A stretch of 17,055 nt of DNA. Source: Syntrophaceae bacterium CG2_30_49_12. Its GTDB lineage: Bacteria > Desulfobacterota > Syntrophia > Syntrophales > CG2-30-49-12. Both the position numbers and the translations under genes were made by a program. The DNA lies in assembly GCA_001873675.1 (NCBI GenBank), contig MNZP01000087.1:1-17055 (forward strand). Reading direction: 5' to 3'. Below the pieces are notes generated by a model. The model was not told where the DNA came from, did no database searches, and was given only the letters and a program-made list of their open reading frames with translations. Below are positions 1 through 7,938 of this stretch, piece by piece. Every line of letters begins with the position of its first letter. Within the stretch, counting starts at the first letter, position 1.

Positions 1-29
1 TTTTGAACGTTACCAATCTATTTAATGCA

Positions 30-131
30 GTAACTATTCAGGTTCACGGTTCACGGGTTCGATTGAAATGCTTAATAATTATCTTAAACCGTTGAACCGT
101 GAACCCTGGAACTTTGAACTTGAGTAGTTAC
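30..131. repeat. MITE-like palindromic repeat element
   Basis: The ends at 30-46 and 115-131 are inverted copies of each other matching at 15 of 17 bases (consensus GTAACTAYTCARGTTCA). Inside, 41-53 and 93-105 form a perfect 13-bp inverted repeat built from iterated GGTTCAC-type units. The whole is about 102 bp of imperfect palindrome with no coding capacity. The right terminal repeat covers the stop codon (128-130) of the pilB-like gene, so the element abuts or supplied that gene's end. As RNA it would fold into a long hairpin downstream of the operon and could end transcription, although no clear T-run is seen. Whether it is mobile cannot be judged from a single full copy. Confidence 0.6.
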
Positions 132-2419
132 TTGATGCACACCCTGCGCACCTGCTTGAAATCTGTTAGACCCTGGGTAGCCTTCAAAATGCCGTCCTGA
201 AGGAGGGTGGTCATACCCTGGGAAATCGCCAGATCCCGCATCTCTTCAACAGTTGCATGTTTCTGGATCAACCTTTTAATCTCGTCTGTCCCGATGAGGA
301 GTTCGTGGATACCCATCCTTCCCTTGTATCCCGATTTATCACAGGCATCGCACCCCTTTGGCCGGTATAGCATGAAATCATCCGTGTAGGGAATGTTCAG
401 TCCGGTGAACAGTTCCTGTCCGTAAGTTTCCGCGATATCATTGTATTCTTCGCTCGTTGGATGATAGGCTTCTTTGCATTTTTTACAGAGCGTTCTCACG
501 AGTCTCTGGGCAAGGATAGCAAGGAGGGCATCGGCGAAATTCAAAGGGTCTATACCCATATCGAGGAGCCTGACGATGGTCTCCGGGGCAGAGTTGGTAT
601 GGAGGGTAGAAAAAACTAGATGTCCGGTCAGTGAGGCCTCGACACCGGTTTTGGCGGTCTCAAAATCCCTCATCTCACCGACCATAATGACATCCGGATC
701 CGCCCGGAGAAAGGCGCGCATGGCAGCGGCAAAGTCAAATCCGATCTTGGGCTGGACCTGAACCTGACGTAACCCGTACTGGGTAATTTCTACCGGATCT
801 TCCGCCGTCCAGATCTTCCTTTCCGGTGTATTGATGTGGCGCAGCGCTGCATGCAGCGTCGTGGTTTTACCGGATCCGGTAGGGCCTACGCAAAGAATTA
901 TTCCGTAGGGCTTTCCGAGAATCTTCAAAAACTCGTTGTAATTTCTCGTTGACATTCCCATGGCGGGAAGGGGCATGGTTTCCCCCTTGGCCAGAATCCG
1001 CATCACCACGTCCTCAACACCTCCCTGTGTCGGTATCGTGGCCACGCGGAGTTCAATTTCCCCTCCCGTCGGCCTCTTAAATTTTATTTTTCCATCCTGA
1101 GGAATTCTCTTGACGGTGATATCGAGATTACACATGATCTTTATTCTGGAGACAATGGCAGCCCTGTAACTGTAAGGAATAGTTTGATAAAGGTTGCAGT
1201 CGCCGTCAATCCTGTAACGGATTTCTACATTTTTCTTATCTACATTGGGTTCAACATGGATATCTGAGGCCCCCTGTATATAGGCATCGTTGATAATCTT
1301 ATTGACCAGTTGCATGATTACACTGTCCGATTCTGTGATGACTTCTCCCTCTTCTTCATGGGACTCCTCTTCCACCTCGAGCTTTCCCAGAATTTCCGTG
1401 AAGGATGACTCACCTTTGGGGGAATGGAAAAAGTGATTGATAAATTTTCTGATGTCCTTCGTCAGAGCCACATCGTATTTGACCGCTTTCGTTCTTAAGA
1501 AACTTTCAATTGTATCCCGTTTCACGATGTTGTTGGGATCATCAACGAGGACATGGATATTTCCTTCTACTCTCTCAAAAGGGACCCACAGCTCGCGGAG
1601 GAGATATTCTCGCTTCAAGTTTTTCAGCAAATCCCCTGGAATAGGATGCTTGTCATTAAATTGTATAAATTTGCAGTGATAGAATTCTTCGAAAGACCTG
1701 CCCATCTCTTCCTTCGAGATGTTGTATTTCTTCATCAGGAAAGCTTCCATAGTCTCCTTTTGTTCCCTTGCTTCCACCCATGCCTTGTCCAGTTCTTCTT
1801 CTTTCAGTAAATCACGGCTGATGAGGTAATCAAATCTCGTCCTTCTCCTCCTCACAAACCTTTCCTGGTTGTAAAAAGCAACACCAAGGACTCCAGACAT
1901 CTCCTGAAGAAAAGCCTGCTCTTCCTCAGAAAATTTACCGTCTCCCCCCTTCTTATTCAGAATCTGTATAACCCCCATGAGCGTGTTGTTATGAAAAATG
2001 GGAGCGGCAAGTATCTGTCTGGTTCTAAAACCGGATTTTTTATCCCAGCTATGGTCATGGAAAAGTTCTTTATCTATACTTTTTAGTTCCTCCCTGACAT
2101 AGGCATCGGCTATGTTAACAATCTTTCCTGTATTGGCCACGTATCCGGCGATACTCTTATTGCTGATGGGTAGTCTGATCTCTTTTAACTGAGCGCCTGC
2201 AAGTAACATGGAGTAAATCTCGTTCCTCAATCGGTCCACCACATAGATGGTAATCGAATGGGCGTTGAAGAGGTTTAAAATGTCTTCCTTAAGATCTACG
2301 AGAATCTGTTTTATGTTCTGGGCAGCATGGATGCGATTGGTAATATCCAGCAGTGCCTTGCGAATGAGGAGTCCCTCTTCAAGCTCTGTGAACTTTGTGC
2401 TTTTTGTCTGATCATTCAT
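128..2419 (-). CDS. GAF-domain PilB/GspE-type assembly ATPase
   Basis: Predicted cytoplasmic hexameric ATPase that powers pilin (or pseudopilin) polymerisation in a type IV pilus / type II secretion-type machine. I start it at the ATG at 2417-2419, because AAGGA lies 7 nt upstream; an in-frame ATG at 2506 would add 29 unremarkable residues. On the 763-residue protein: GAF sensor domain about 22-186; MshEN-type N-domain about 193-332; acidic linker about 348-362; secretion ATPase domain from about 366. The ATPase has Walker A GPTGSGKT (512-519), Walker B DPDVIMVGE (574-582), the His box TGHLVFSTLHT, and the zinc tetracysteine typical of PilB/GspE (C645, C648, C690, C693). The MshEN signature is degenerate (RFDYL where RLGxxL is usual), so c-di-GMP binding is doubtful. 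It is last in the minus-strand pilus motor operon, 110 nt after the receiver-like gene. PilB versus GspE or MshE cannot be settled without the pilin and platform genes. Confidence 0.9.
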   Translation of the reverse strand: MNDQTKSTKFTELEEGLLIRKALLDITNRIHAAQNIKQILVDLKEDILNLFNAHSITIYVVDRLRNEIYSMLLAGAQLKEIRLPISNKSIAGYVANTGKIVNIADAYVREELKSIDKELFHDHSWDKKSGFRTRQILAAPIFHNNTLMGVIQILNKKGGDGKFSEEEQAFLQEMSGVLGVAFYNQERFVRRRRTRFDYLISRDLLKEEELDKAWVEAREQKETMEAFLMKKYNISKEEMGRSFEEFYHCKFIQFNDKHPIPGDLLKNLKREYLLRELWVPFERVEGNIHVLVDDPNNIVKRDTIESFLRTKAVKYDVALTKDIRKFINHFFHSPKGESSFTEILGKLEVEEESHEEEGEVITESDSVIMQLVNKIINDAYIQGASDIHVEPNVDKKNVEIRYRIDGDCNLYQTIPYSYRAAIVSRIKIMCNLDITVKRIPQDGKIKFKRPTGGEIELRVATIPTQGGVEDVVMRILAKGETMPLPAMGMSTRNYNEFLKILGKPYGIILCVGPTGSGKTTTLHAALRHINTPERKIWTAEDPVEITQYGLRQVQVQPKIGFDFAAAMRAFLRADPDVIMVGEMRDFETAKTGVEASLTGHLVFSTLHTNSAPETIVRLLDMGIDPLNFADALLAILAQRLVRTLCKKCKEAYHPTSEEYNDIAETYGQELFTGLNIPYTDDFMLYRPKGCDACDKSGYKGRMGIHELLIGTDEIKRLIQKHATVEEMRDLAISQGMTTLLQDGILKATQGLTDFKQVRRVCIK

Positions 2420-2529
2420 ACCTTTTTCCTTGCCAATCCCATCTGTTTTCCTGTAGATAACGAAGATACATCTCTGTGGACAGGGAAAGCTGACAGGGCT
2501 TGCCACAGGGCCAATTCTCTAAAATGAGG

Positions 2530-3069
2530 TCAGATCCGCCCCTTTTTCCGGAGTATCTCCCTGAAAACATGGTAAAAGGCCCTGTTGTCAGTAATGCTAT
2601 CCTTGATAAGCGAAGCAAGGCCACCCTTGACAATCGAATCTATATCATCCATGTTTTTCGGATTGATGACAAGATTGACGCTCCTGTTAAAGGCCGCCAT
2701 GTTATCCATGTTACGGAATCTATCACTAACAAGGGCTACAAAAATCTGTCTCCTGGTACTCATGGGAAGGCTATTTAAATAGTTGAGTACATTATTGCTG
2801 TCCGCATCTTCCGTGTCAAAATTCTCATTCAAGACAACAAGATCATAGACATGAAACCGCATCCTCTTGAGGGCATCACGTGCGGATGCCGGTTCTGTAA
2901 CTCGGTAACCAAGGCTTTTCACGGCATTGCTGATCTTTTCCCTCGTAGATGGATCAGGTTCACAGATCAAGGTCGTTTCACCGCCTGTTTCGAGGAAATC
3001 AAACGGCCTATCAGAAGCATCGTATGTATCTGATGCCACCTCGCTTAAAAGACTCTTCTCCTCTTCCAT
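2530..3069 (-). CDS. degenerate receiver (pseudo-receiver) protein
   Basis: A 179-residue protein with a roughly 30-residue polar N-terminal tail and one CheY-like receiver fold (about 32-155). The fold is recognisable from the first strand (TLICEPDP), the third strand (YDLVVLNENF), a switch Ser (VALVSD, S115) and the conserved Lys (INPKN, K138). Asn81 sits where the phosphoacceptor Asp belongs, and Pro38 replaces one of the two acidic pocket residues, so ordinary phosphorylation is unlikely. The rest of the C-terminus (IKDSITDNRAFYHVFREILRKK) is helical with no recognisable output domain. The gene lies between two pilus ATPase genes, suggesting a protein-protein regulator of pilus motors; that role is inference. 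The start has purine-rich AAGGGG about 8-10 nt upstream. The domain call is solid; the specific function is unknown. Confidence 0.75.
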   Translation of the reverse strand: MEEEKSLLSEVASDTYDASDRPFDFLETGGETTLICEPDPSTREKISNAVKSLGYRVTEPASARDALKRMRFHVYDLVVLNENFDTEDADSNNVLNYLNSLPMSTRRQIFVALVSDRFRNMDNMAAFNRSVNLVINPKNMDDIDSIVKGGLASLIKDSITDNRAFYHVFREILRKKGRI

Positions 3070-3150
3070 GGTATCGTATCCCCTTCTCCTGCCTGTTCAG
3101 AATACATATAACGCAGGCTAAAGTCTGCGGCTACCGGCTGCCTGCACCCT

Positions 3151-4326
3151 CTACCATTTCATCTTCGGTTTCCCATAAGCCAGATCAACTTCAAGCTTAG
3201 TAATGTTCGTTGTGGCCTCCCCCCTGGCGCTCTTTACCGAATCAATGCCACGGCCGACAATCCCCTTGTTAGATGCATAGGCCTTGGCAGTATCTTCACT
3301 GACAAGACCGTTCTTGTACAACTCGACAATATGATCATCAAATGTAATCATACCAAAGGCCTTGCCTGCCTGGATGATCTCATAAAACGTCTTTCCCTCT
3401 GATTCTCCATGCAGGATGGCGTCCTTGACACGCAGGTTGGTGCCCATGATTTCAAAGGCTGCCACCCGGCTCCCGTCCTCTTTGGGGAGAAGTCTCTGGC
3501 ACACAATCCAGCGCACCGTATCAGCCAGACGAATCCGAATCTGATTTTCTTCCTCTTTAGAAAACATGCCCAATATACGATTAATCGTCTGACCGGCATC
3601 AACCGTGTGCAGCGTACTCAACACAAGATGCCCCGTTTCTGCGGCAGAAAGTCCGATCTCCATAGTTTCCCTGTCCCGCATCTCGCCTATGAGAATAACC
3701 TTTGGCGCCTGTCTGAGAGCGGCGCGAAGACCATTGGCGAAGGTATCAAAATCGGTTCCCATCTCCCGCTGGTTGAAGGTTGCCTTCTTGTGGGGATGAG
3801 CGAATTCCACCGGGTCTTCAAGGGTAACGATATGAACGGATTGTTCTTCGTTGATTTCGTTTAAAACCGCAGCAAGTGAAGTGGTTTTACCGCTACCTGT
3901 GGCGCCGGTAACGATGATAATCCCGTTTTTCTCCTTCGCTAACATGTGGAAGGCATCGGGAAGATTCAATTCCTGGCAGGTGGGAATCCTCGTCTCAAGT
4001 TTTCTCAGGACGATGGAATAATTCCCCTGCCGGGAAAAGATATTGACCCGGAAGCGGGCCTTGCCTGGTAGTTCGTAAGAAGAATCACACGAACCCTGCG
4101 CAACGAGCGTCTCCAAGAGACGGCGATCCTGATTTATCAGGTTCAGGGCGAATATCTCCGTTTGAAAAGGGGTTAGCTCGTGAAAGGGAGGTTCAAGACC
4201 CACACCGCTTAACTGCCCGGAGCTTTCCACCTGAAAAGGCTTACCAGCCGTGATGTTCAGGTCAGAGACATTTTCATGCGCATCGAGCATTTTGCTCAGT
4301 ATATAATCAACTTCCTGTTTTCTCAT
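3151..4326 (-). CDS. PilT/PilU-type pilus retraction ATPase
   Basis: A 391-residue secretion ATPase of the PilT/PilU family, lacking the tetracysteine and long N-domain of PilB. Visible motifs: N-terminal SDLNITAGKP (the family's SDLHL..G.P), Walker A GATGSGKT (141-148), Asp box TLEDPVEF, Walker B VILIGEMRD with Glu214, and His box TGHLVLSTLHT. The usual DPD before the Walker B strand is APK here. The PilT AIRNLIRE motif is replaced by TNLRVKDAI, and about 30 extra C-terminal residues (to PKMKW) are present; both features point to a PilU-like accessory retraction ATPase rather than the main PilT. I chose the ATG at 4324-4326 (AGGAG 7 nt upstream) over the adjacent GTG at 4327-4329, which is only 4 nt from the same site. 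It follows pilT by 61 nt on the same strand. Confidence 0.88.
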   Translation of the reverse strand: MRKQEVDYILSKMLDAHENVSDLNITAGKPFQVESSGQLSGVGLEPPFHELTPFQTEIFALNLINQDRRLLETLVAQGSCDSSYELPGKARFRVNIFSRQGNYSIVLRKLETRIPTCQELNLPDAFHMLAKEKNGIIIVTGATGSGKTTSLAAVLNEINEEQSVHIVTLEDPVEFAHPHKKATFNQREMGTDFDTFANGLRAALRQAPKVILIGEMRDRETMEIGLSAAETGHLVLSTLHTVDAGQTINRILGMFSKEEENQIRIRLADTVRWIVCQRLLPKEDGSRVAAFEIMGTNLRVKDAILHGESEGKTFYEIIQAGKAFGMITFDDHIVELYKNGLVSEDTAKAYASNKGIVGRGIDSVKSARGEATTNITKLEVDLAYGKPKMKW

Positions 4327-4387
4327 CACGCATCTCCTGACTTGGCTACCGGTTAAGCAGCATTGAAAAGGGGTATGAAGTTAAACA

Positions 4388-5470
4388 TTATACTTCGGTA
4401 AAATCTGTGGGTGGTGACTTTAAAAGAGATCTAAATCTGCTCTTGTCGTTACACTTTGAGTACGCATCATCCGAACTGATCCAGCCCCGGTTGTAAAGAT
4501 CCATAATGGAATCATCTAAAAGTTGCATACCATATTTTTTACCTGTTTGAATCATGGAAGGGATCTGAAAGGTCTTGGATTCCCGGATCAAGTTCCGGAC
4601 CGCCGAAGTGGCAATAAGGATCTCAAGGGCTACACAACGGCCTTTCTTGTCAATCCGTTTGAAGAGAACCTGGGAAATGACCGCACGGATACCATCAGCC
4701 AGGGTAGACCTGATCTGCATCTGTTCCTCGGCAGGAAAAACCTCAATGATCCGGTCAACGGTCTTGGCAGCGCTCATTGTATGGAGGGTCCCAAATACAA
4801 GGTGTCCTGTGGCTGCTGCTTCCACGGCCAACGATATGGTCTCCAGATCTCTCATCTCGCCCACCAGGATGATATCGGGATCCTCACGCAGGGCGCCACG
4901 AAGGGCGGCAGTAAAGCTCTTGGTGTGAATACCGACTTCCCTGTGGTTCACAATACAACTTTGGCTCTGGTGAACAAACTCGATAGGATCTTCAATAGTG
5001 ATAATGTGATCCTTACGTGTACGATTCGCCTCATCAATGATGGCGGCAAGAGTAGTTGATTTCCCGCTTCCCGTGGGTCCCGTAACCAGGACTAATCCCC
5101 TCGGCAAAGAGGCCAGCTTGGAAATGACAGGGGGGAGACCTAACTCCTGGGCAGGAACTATCTTACTGGGAATCTCTCTGAAAACCGCCCCCACACCAAA
5201 TTTTTGTTCGAAGAAATTGGCCCTATATCGTGCAAAATTGGGAATTTCATAGGCAAAATCTACGTCTCCGGTTTCTTCAAATTGTTTGATCTTATGTTCA
5301 GGCGCGATCTCATAGAGCATGGCTTTTAGATTATCATTGTCCAGCACATCAAACTTTATCCGTTCTATCTCACCACGTATCCTGATGATCGGCTGCTGCC
5401 CGGACACGAGGTGCAGGTCTGATGCACCCTGTTCATGCATCAATTGGAAAAATGCATCAATTTTTGCCAT
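4388..5470 (-). CDS. pilT: Type IV pilus retraction ATPase PilT
   Basis: A 360-residue PilT, close to the usual family length of about 345-370. PilT hexamers at the pilus base hydrolyse ATP to depolymerise pilin, driving twitching motility and pilus-dependent DNA uptake. Visible: N-terminal SDLHLVSGQQP, Walker A GPTGSGKS (131-138), Asp box TIEDPIEF, Walker B DPDIILVGEMRD (198-208), His box TGHLVFGTLHT, and SAVRNLIRE (289-297), the counterpart of the AIRNLIRE motif needed for retraction. The start is the ATG at 5468-5470, with GGGAG 7 nt upstream. An upstream in-frame ATG at 5512 would overlap the nitroreductase stop and adds residues lacking family similarity. It lies 20 nt downstream of the nitroreductase gene and is probably co-transcribed with it. 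Confidence 0.94.
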   Translation of the reverse strand: MAKIDAFFQLMHEQGASDLHLVSGQQPIIRIRGEIERIKFDVLDNDNLKAMLYEIAPEHKIKQFEETGDVDFAYEIPNFARYRANFFEQKFGVGAVFREIPSKIVPAQELGLPPVISKLASLPRGLVLVTGPTGSGKSTTLAAIIDEANRTRKDHIITIEDPIEFVHQSQSCIVNHREVGIHTKSFTAALRGALREDPDIILVGEMRDLETISLAVEAAATGHLVFGTLHTMSAAKTVDRIIEVFPAEEQMQIRSTLADGIRAVISQVLFKRIDKKGRCVALEILIATSAVRNLIRESKTFQIPSMIQTGKKYGMQLLDDSIMDLYNRGWISSDDAYSKCNDKSRFRSLLKSPPTDFTEV

Positions 5471-5490
5471 AGTATGTCTCCCTTTCTGAT

Positions 5491-6165
5491 TTAAGAGGGG
5501 AAAGGCAGCCAAGTTACAAGGTCATCCAGCGTTGTCCTTTGACGCGCAAAATGGTTTACCGGCGAATCCCTATCAGGGTACCCAAGGGCAACGCCGATAA
5601 CAAGCGATTTATTTTCAGGGATCTTCAATAATTCCCTCAGGACATCCGGGTATCTGACAGAGGCTGCCAGGATGCAGGTACCGAGTCCCCTGTCGTGGGC
5701 AAGCAGGCAGATTGTTTGTAAGATAAGTCCCACATCGAGCATGGCATATTCAACGACCAGGGTTTTGTCTATGCAGAAAAGGATCAGGCAGGGGGCATGG
5801 AAAAAGGAATACATGTCAGCGCTATACTGAAGTCGTTCCTGTTGGTCTTCCCGGGGAATGGCCAGGGAGGTTAAGACACTTTTTCCTACTTCCGTATATC
5901 TCCTTTTCAGGACTTCGGGCCAGGTCTCCGGCATTTTGATCTCTGGTGACGGCGATACACCTTCCAGTAACTTTTGGCAATTCGCCTCTCTGAATCTTTT
6001 TAGGGCCTCCCCAATGACCACGTAAATTTCCCAGGGCTGGGTGTTGCCCCATGACGGCGCCCAGCGGGCATCTTCAAGGATTTCACGAATGATTTTTTCT
6101 GAAACTTCGTCCGGTTTAAACTTACGGATACTTCTTCTCTCCCGTACGGCTGTCCTCGCATCCAT
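5491..6165 (-). CDS. nitroreductase family FMN oxidoreductase
   Basis: A 224-residue cytoplasmic protein of the nitroreductase superfamily, dimeric flavoproteins that reduce nitroaromatics, quinones or flavins with NAD(P)H. The FMN-phosphate motif RRSIRKF is at 10-16, followed by WAPSWGNTQPW (35-45), which shapes the flavin pocket in this family. The late segment GLGTCILAASVRYPDVLRE and GVALGYPD are the usual C-terminal FMN and dimer elements. The start at 6163-6165 is preceded by GGAGG with 6 nt spacing. It is the first gene of the leftward cluster and ends 20 nt before pilT. No metabolic link between a nitroreductase and pili is established; the pairing may be only positional. The physiological substrate cannot be told from sequence. 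Confidence 0.88.
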   Translation of the reverse strand: MDARTAVRERRSIRKFKPDEVSEKIIREILEDARWAPSWGNTQPWEIYVVIGEALKRFREANCQKLLEGVSPSPEIKMPETWPEVLKRRYTEVGKSVLTSLAIPREDQQERLQYSADMYSFFHAPCLILFCIDKTLVVEYAMLDVGLILQTICLLAHDRGLGTCILAASVRYPDVLRELLKIPENKSLVIGVALGYPDRDSPVNHFARQRTTLDDLVTWLPFPS

Positions 6166-6287
6166 CTTATGCCTCCATAACTCGCATATACTTAAAACTT
6201 AATCCTTCAGCAATGAAATGAAAGGTCGATTTAGGAAGTTATCACACACGATTTACGAATGCAAATATCAATAGTGAGTAGAAAAAC

Positions 6288-6316
6288 TTGACAACCCGCC
6301 TTCCTTTTTCTAAACT
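6288..6316 (+). promoter_or_regulatory. sigma70-like promoter for the CoA-transferase
   Basis: TTGACA (6288-6293), a 17-nt spacer, then TAAACT (6311-6316). The -35 matches the consensus exactly and the -10 at 4 of 6. It points into the CoA-transferase gene and would give a leader of about 95 nt before the AGGAGG at 6403-6408. It lies inside the open frame upstream of the real start, which argues that those upstream codons are not translated. Confidence 0.55.
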
Positions 6317-6416
6317 CCATTTCGCAAAAAGCAATAATTTAGTGGTAGCTTGTTTACCGCCCAAGCAGAAAATAAAAGAATTCTTCTATTATTTTAATAA
6401 AGAGGAGGTATTACCC

Positions 6417-7748
6417 TTGGATTGGCAGGAAAAGTATAGCAAAAAGATGATCTCATCTGAGGAAGCGGTTGCAATGGTAAAACCCGGTGATGCGGTGGCA
6501 TTCACCGCGGGTCGTGAAGCCTACGCCATAGGTTTAGCTCTCGTTTCCAGGGTAGTGGAGTTACAGGGCCAGGGTGTGAAGGTCTTCGTTCCAACGCCAG
6601 GATACGATTTTGGTTGGTATGACCCCGGCTGGGAGAATTTCTTCGATTTAACCATCATGATGGCTACGGCCACTTGCCAGCATGCCATTGATGAAAAGAG
6701 GATTGACTTCAATTTCGGGACTATAATCCCCTTTCACATGAACGAGGATATAATGGAACCCGATATCCTTCTCACCGAGGTATCGCCCCCCGATGGGAAG
6801 GGATTTTGCAGTTTCGGGCAATCACTATGGAACAAAAAAAGACATGTCAGGGCGGCTAAGCTGGTAATCGCTGAGGTAAATGCAAATCTCATCAGAACCT
6901 ATGGTGATAATTTTATCCATGTCTCGGAGATAGATTACTTTGTGGAACATGTCTCCTCGGGGGCAGCCCCCGGCACCGGCTCGCTTGCCGGTAGGAAAAA
7001 AAGGACACCCGAACCCTATGTGAAAGATATTGCAGGACATGTGGGCTCCCTAATGAAGGATAGAGATACCTTTCAAATTGGCGTCGGAAGAACTACGGAA
7101 CTTTTAGTTCAGCATGGTCTCCTTGATGGTAGACAGGACATGGGCTATCATTCCGAGGCCACTCCTCCAGGGATTATCACCCTGGTTCGGGAAGGGATGA
7201 TAAACGGGAAATATAAGACCCTTAATGTCGGTAAGGTAACTGTTACCTCTCTTGGGGGTGGTACAAAAGAGGAGATGGAGTGGGCCACCGATAATCCAAT
7301 GTTTGAATTGGTAGATGTGGCCTACCTTGAGGATATCAGGGTTATTGCCGCCCATGATAACATGGTAGCCATTAACCAGGCCCTGGCTATAGAGTTGACA
7401 GGGCAGATTACCGCTGAGGGTTTAGGCACACGGCAAGTTAGTGTCGCCGGAGGGCAGATTCCCTTCGTCTTCGGCTCATTGCTTTCCAAAGGAGGGCGTT
7501 CCATCACCGTCCTGCCATCAACGGCAAGGGTCGGGGATAGGATTACATCACGTATTATGCCCACCTTACCCGAGGGAACACCGATAACTACCCTGCGGAA
7601 CTGTGCCCAGTATATAGTTACCGAATATGGGATTGCCAATCTTTGGGGCAAATCGGTGAGACAGAGAGCGGAGGAACTCATCTCCATAGCTCACCAAGAT
7701 TTCCGCTCCGAGCTCAGGGCAGCAGCAAAGAAACGCTTCTGGGCATGA
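6417..7748 (+). CDS. acetyl-CoA hydrolase / 4-hydroxybutyrate-type CoA-transferase
   Basis: A 443-residue family I CoA-transferase of the acetyl-CoA hydrolase/transferase group (relatives: 4-hydroxybutyrate CoA-transferase, succinyl-CoA:acetate CoA-transferase). These cytoplasmic enzymes move CoA between acids through a glutamyl-CoA thioester. The likely catalytic residue is Glu247 in GYHSEATPPG, matching the HTE motif before the second-domain CoA site. QIGVGRTTELL (220-230) matches the conserved GxG loop, and VTEYGIANLWGKSVRQRAE (401-419) is the family's C-terminal signature. I choose the TTG at 6417-6419: AGGAGG (6403-6408) lies 8 nt upstream. The frame stays open to a TTG at 6288, but that TTG is part of a consensus -35 box and the extra 43 residues do not resemble the family. 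The substrate is not determinable. The gene is monocistronic or distantly linked to gap (190-nt gap with its own promoter). Confidence 0.88.
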   Translation: MDWQEKYSKKMISSEEAVAMVKPGDAVAFTAGREAYAIGLALVSRVVELQGQGVKVFVPTPGYDFGWYDPGWENFFDLTIMMATATCQHAIDEKRIDFNFGTIIPFHMNEDIMEPDILLTEVSPPDGKGFCSFGQSLWNKKRHVRAAKLVIAEVNANLIRTYGDNFIHVSEIDYFVEHVSSGAAPGTGSLAGRKKRTPEPYVKDIAGHVGSLMKDRDTFQIGVGRTTELLVQHGLLDGRQDMGYHSEATPPGIITLVREGMINGKYKTLNVGKVTVTSLGGGTKEEMEWATDNPMFELVDVAYLEDIRVIAAHDNMVAINQALAIELTGQITAEGLGTRQVSVAGGQIPFVFGSLLSKGGRSITVLPSTARVGDRITSRIMPTLPEGTPITTLRNCAQYIVTEYGIANLWGKSVRQRAEELISIAHQDFRSELRAAAKKRFWA

Positions 7749-7864
7749 CGATAGGTCTTATCTCTGACACTCACATACCATTCCGGGTCTTATGAAACAT
7801 TGAACTTAGGACAAGGGAAAACCCCGGAACAAGCGGGCAGGAAGTGGTCCAGAAGAAAAAATAG

Positions 7865-7893
7865 TTGACTAAAACCTGTGGCGTGGGTATCCT
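7865..7893 (+). promoter_or_regulatory. sigma70-like promoter for gap
   Basis: TTGACT (7865-7870), a 17-nt spacer, then TATCCT (7888-7893), 45 nt before the gap ATG. The -35 matches at 5 of 6 and the -10 at 4 of 6. It is the only good match in the 190-nt gap after the CoA-transferase, and would drive gap-tpiA-secG-tRNA-Leu. The rest of that gap holds no convincing hairpin terminator. Confidence 0.45.
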
Positions 7894-7938
7894 TCACAGA
7901 AATATACGATAAAACTAAGATTTCAAAGGAGGTGCATC

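Noticed and set aside
2420..2506. 29-residue N-terminal extension of the PilB-like ATPase
   Set aside because: The internal ATG at 2417-2419 has a good ribosome site, while the extension lacks family similarity.
2480..2510. Three ACAGGG copies spaced 12-13 nt upstream of the PilB-like gene
   Set aside because: The units are short, the flanks do not match, and no promoter geometry fits; likely chance.
3113..3145. GCAGGC/GCCTGC inverted repeat between the PilU-like and receiver genes
   Set aside because: Only 6 bp with a 21-nt loop and no T-run; too weak to call a terminator or regulatory hairpin.
4523..5059. 178-residue plus-strand open frame opposite pilT
   Set aside because: It is antisense to conserved ATPase motifs, has no recognisable domain, and is explained as a shadow frame.
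5471..5512. 14-residue extension of PilT overlapping the nitroreductase end
   Set aside because: MAKIDAFFQLM is the family-typical start and has a well-spaced GGGAG; the extension overlaps the preceding gene's stop.
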